Below are positions 61,397 through 64,000 of a stretch of 64,000 nt of DNA, piece by piece (position 1 is the stretch's first letter; each line of letters opens with the position of its first letter). The position numbers and the translations under genes were made by a program. The DNA comes from Adiantum capillus-veneris (Eukaryota; Streptophyta; Polypodiopsida; Polypodiales; Pteridaceae). A model generated the notes under the pieces. That model was not told the DNA's origin and did no database searches. It was given only the letters and a program-made list of their open reading frames with translations. The DNA is taken from positions 30,546,513-30,610,512 of the forward strand of contig CM043968.1 in assembly GCA_014529385.2 (NCBI GenBank), in the 5' to 3' direction.

Positions 61397-61989
61397 TGTA
61401 AGGCCCCCGTTATGAGGAGAATCCATCGTGCGTGAACAAAAATCACTCGCCGAAAACCAAAATTTTCATGGATCGCCGTAATATCCTTTTTCGTCGGAAT
61501 ATTATCGCCGGACAAACTCTGAAAAGTGATCGAAAACCAGCCGGCCATTTGGCACGTTGGCCGGTGCTCGGTAGTCAATGGCTGGTGGCCGGTGGTCGAA
61601 CGTCAATGGCCCGTGGCCAGTGGCTGAATTCAATGACAAGTGGCCGATTTCGAAGATGGACTTATCTTCTCAAAGGCGGCCACACATGGGCAGATTGGAG
61701 GGTCCAATTTGGCCTTATCAACACAAGGGCGGCTACAAACGGTTGCCTTTCATGAGAGAGGGTAACCCTTTTGGCCTATAAAAGAAGGCCTCTTCTACAC
61801 ACAAAAACGGATTGTGAAGCATTTTGGTGCATTGTGAAGTTGATGTGAGGTGGTGATAGTGAAGCGAGGCGGGAGCTCCAAAAGGGTATAACCCCTTTGT
61901 AATCTACTTCTTGTTTTGAAGTACTAAAGCCATTGAGTGGCTGCTTTCTCGTGGATGTAGCCCATATTGGGTGAACCACGTATATCATG

Positions 61990-62048
<59 letters not shown>

Positions 62049-62127
62049 AATCTCTTGTGTGTGAAAATTATCTCTCCATTAAGTAATCTACTCAATTATC
62101 TACTTAGCTACATCATATTTCCTAACA
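61397..62127 (+). repeat. 5' LTR of a Ty1/copia element
   Basis: Starts TGTAAGGCCCCCG and ends CCTAACA, 731 bp. It contains a TATAAAAG box at 61777-61784 and a (CT)n array at 61995-62041. Its right edge is fixed by the primer-binding site two bases later; the left edge is inferred because the 3' LTR is outside the window. Confidence 0.8.
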
Positions 62128-62129
62128 AC

Positions 62130-62141
62130 TGGTATCAGAGC
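62130..62141 (+). other. Copia primer-binding site, initiator-Met tRNA type
   Basis: TGGTATCAGAGC, the standard plant copia PBS complementary to the 3' end of initiator methionine tRNA, two bases after the LTR. Confidence 0.93.
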
Positions 62142-62191
62142 AAGGTTTGCTCGTAGCTAAAGTATCTCAAGGAAATGATTACTTGAACTGA

Positions 62192-64000
62192 ATGGTAGTA
62201 ATGGCGGAGGAAGGGAATCTCAAGATCAAGAAGCTCAATGGCAAAAACTACCAACATTGGAAGATGCAGATTGAAGCCTATCTCTACCAGAAGGACCTCT
62301 ATTTGCCACTAGGCGGTCTTGCACGGAAGCCCGCAATGATGGAAGATGAAGCATGGATTATCCTTGATCGAAAGGTACTGGGAACAATCCGGTTAAGCTT
62401 GGCATCAACGGTGGCCTTCAATGTTTTGGAGATGAAGACCATGGAGGACTTGATGAAGTCACTTGACGGCCTCTATGCGAAACCATCGGCATCCAATAAG
62501 GTATTTCTCATGAAGCACTTGTTCAATCTAAAGATGGCTGCGAATGGTTCAGTTGTTGCAGAACACCTAAATGACTTTAACACCAATATAAGTCAACTTC
62601 AATCGGTGAAAATCAATTTTGATGATGAAGTGTGAGCTCTCCTAATACTATCGTCTCTACCGGATAGTTGGGACAGCCTTGTGATGGCTGTAAATAATTC
62701 TATCTCTGGCACAAATACTCTTACATTTGATGATGTTGTGGGTGTTCTCTCAAGCGAGGAAATGCAAAGAAGAAGCTCACGTGAAGCATCAAGTTTTGCA
62801 CTGTTAGTGGAAACAAGAGGAAGGCCTAAGGAGAGGTTCAAAAACCAAAAGGTTCATGATTGCTCAAGGAGGAGCAAGTCACGCACAAAGTTAGTTCTTG
62901 AATGTTGAAACTGCAGCAAGAAGGGCACTGTCAAGAAGGATTGTTGGTCCAAGAAAAATAACGAGTTGGAGTCTCAAGACAACAAGCCAATATCGGAGGC
63001 CAATGTGGCAGGTAAAGTAGAGCAAGATGCTCTAAATCTCAAATTAGACAATGTGTCTAATTCTTGGATAGTAGATTTTAGGGCTTCATTCCATGCAACA
63101 CCACACAAGCAACATTTCCAAGATTACACCAAAGGTAATTTTGGGTATGTACTTAGGAGATGATGAAGCTTGTGAAAATGTCGGCAAAGGTACATTTTGT
63201 GTCAAAACTGCTAACAAAAAAGAATGGAAGCTTAAAGATGTTATCCATGTTTCTTCTCTTCGCAAGAATTTGATATCTATAGGACAATTGGATGATGAAC
63301 GTCACAAACATTACATTCGGAAACAACGGTGGAAGATCTCAAAGGGATCTTTGGTGGTTGCCAAAGGAGAAAAGGTTGGTACACTTTACTTGTGTATTTT
63401 CATCTCGCAATCTTCAGCTTGTGCAGCAACTACAGAAGTTGATAGTGCAGTGTGGCACTACCGGCTTGGGCATATGAGTGACAAAGGAATGCAAATCCTT
63501 CAAACAAAGAAGCTTCTACCAGGTTTGAAAGAAGTGGATTTAGAGTTCTGTGAAAATTGTGTTTAGGGAAAACAAAAGAGGGTAAAGTTTTAAAAATCAG
63601 GAAATGAAAGAAAAAATTAAAAACTTGAATTGGTTCATTCTGATGTTTGGGGTCCTGCAAGTACACCATCACTTGGTGGCTCATTGTACTATGTAACATT
63701 CATGGATGATGTGACTAGGAAAACAAGGGTCTATGTAATGAAGAATAAATCCGATGTATTTTCCATATTTCAAAGGTAGAAAGCCTTTGTACAGAATGAA
63801 GGAGGTACCAAGTTTAAATGCCTCAGATCCGACAATGGAGGCGAATATTGTAGCCAAGCTTTTGAAATCTTTTGTGCTAGCAATGGCATTCAAAGGCAAA
63901 GGACAACCCCAAGGACACCTCAACAAAATGGGATTTTAGAAAAGATGAACAGGACAATCATGGAGCGAGCACGAAGCATGCAGCTATATGCAGGCTTACC
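62192..64000 (+). pseudogene. Ty1/copia gag-protease-integrase, decayed, runs off the right edge
   Basis: Gag from about 62204: KIKKLNGKNYQHWKMQIEAYLYQKDL, LMKHLFNLKMAANGSVVAEHLNDFN, then a TGA at 62633-62635 and continuation in frame. The zinc knuckle is damaged: a stop replaces the residue after the first Cys, and Thr replaces His (KKGTVKKDCW). The protease loop is SWIVDFRASFHATPH where copia elements have DSGAS. After a frame change come GAG-pre-integrase (LISIGQLDDE; VWHYRLGHMSDKGMQIL) and integrase (ELVHSDVWGPAST, YYVTFMDDVTRK, LRSDNGGEY, PQQNG). Several stops confirm it is dead. RT and RNase H lie beyond the window. Confidence 0.85.

Overview
This window looks like a repeat-rich intergenic stretch of a large land-plant nuclear genome. 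A fern or another seed-free plant is my best guess, with low confidence. The grounds are spliceosomal introns, Ty3/gypsy and Ty1/copia LTR retrotransposons with plant-type primer-binding sites, an apparently intact non-LTR retrotransposon, many very long (CT)n/(GA)n/(GT)n microsatellites, and a plant Josephin-like deubiquitinase gene that appears to be the only ordinary host gene. I see no bacterial-type genes, CRISPR arrays or rRNA.

Layout. 1-3.3 kb: one copy (copy 1) of an unusual multi-gene DNA element, made of the last exon of 'protein C' on + and, tail to tail with it, a four-exon transposase-like gene on -. 3.6-6.4 kb: decayed Ty3/gypsy element on -. 6.5-9.7 kb: non-coding sequence with a long (CT)n array and a gag zinc-knuckle relic. 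9.7-11.9 kb: two-exon Josephin-domain gene on -. 12-16.9 kb: tandem duplications and a decayed gypsy integrase on -. 17.0-24.95 kb: second, larger copy (copy 2) of the multi-gene element, with a decayed transposase (+), a histone H3-like gene (+), a long inverted repeat, then protein C (-) and protein D (-), followed by a 65-bp x4 tandem array. 25-27.8 kb: dispersed repeats and fragments of other LTR elements. 27.97-39.63 kb: a Ty3/gypsy element with about 2.7-2.8 kb LTRs stuffed with microsatellites. 40.2-44.9 kb: decayed gypsy element of the same family as the 3.6-6.4 kb one, with an antisense retroelement fragment inside it. 45-50 kb: non-coding sequence with a 206-bp tandem duplication. 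50.0-55.0 kb: LINE with intact ORF1 and ORF2 on -, preceded by a two-unit tandem repeat. 55-61 kb: microsatellites, a tRNA-like sequence and an unidentified broken ORF. 61.4 kb to the end: Ty1/copia element entering from its 5' LTR and running out of the window.

Most notable find. The element at 17-25 kb carries what reads as a complete histone H3 variant. Its first nine residues after Met match the H3 tail except A7T, and it has a full H3 histone fold about 70% identical to canonical H3 by eye. The normal lysine-rich tail between them is replaced by a long acidic segment. The gene sits between the transposase and two unidentified genes (C and D). Copy 1 at 1-3.3 kb shows the transposase and protein C travel together, but has no H3 in its 160-bp transposase-C gap. 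I read this as a DNA transposon family in which at least one lineage has captured a histone H3.

All functional statements come from reading motifs by eye. No database search was possible.
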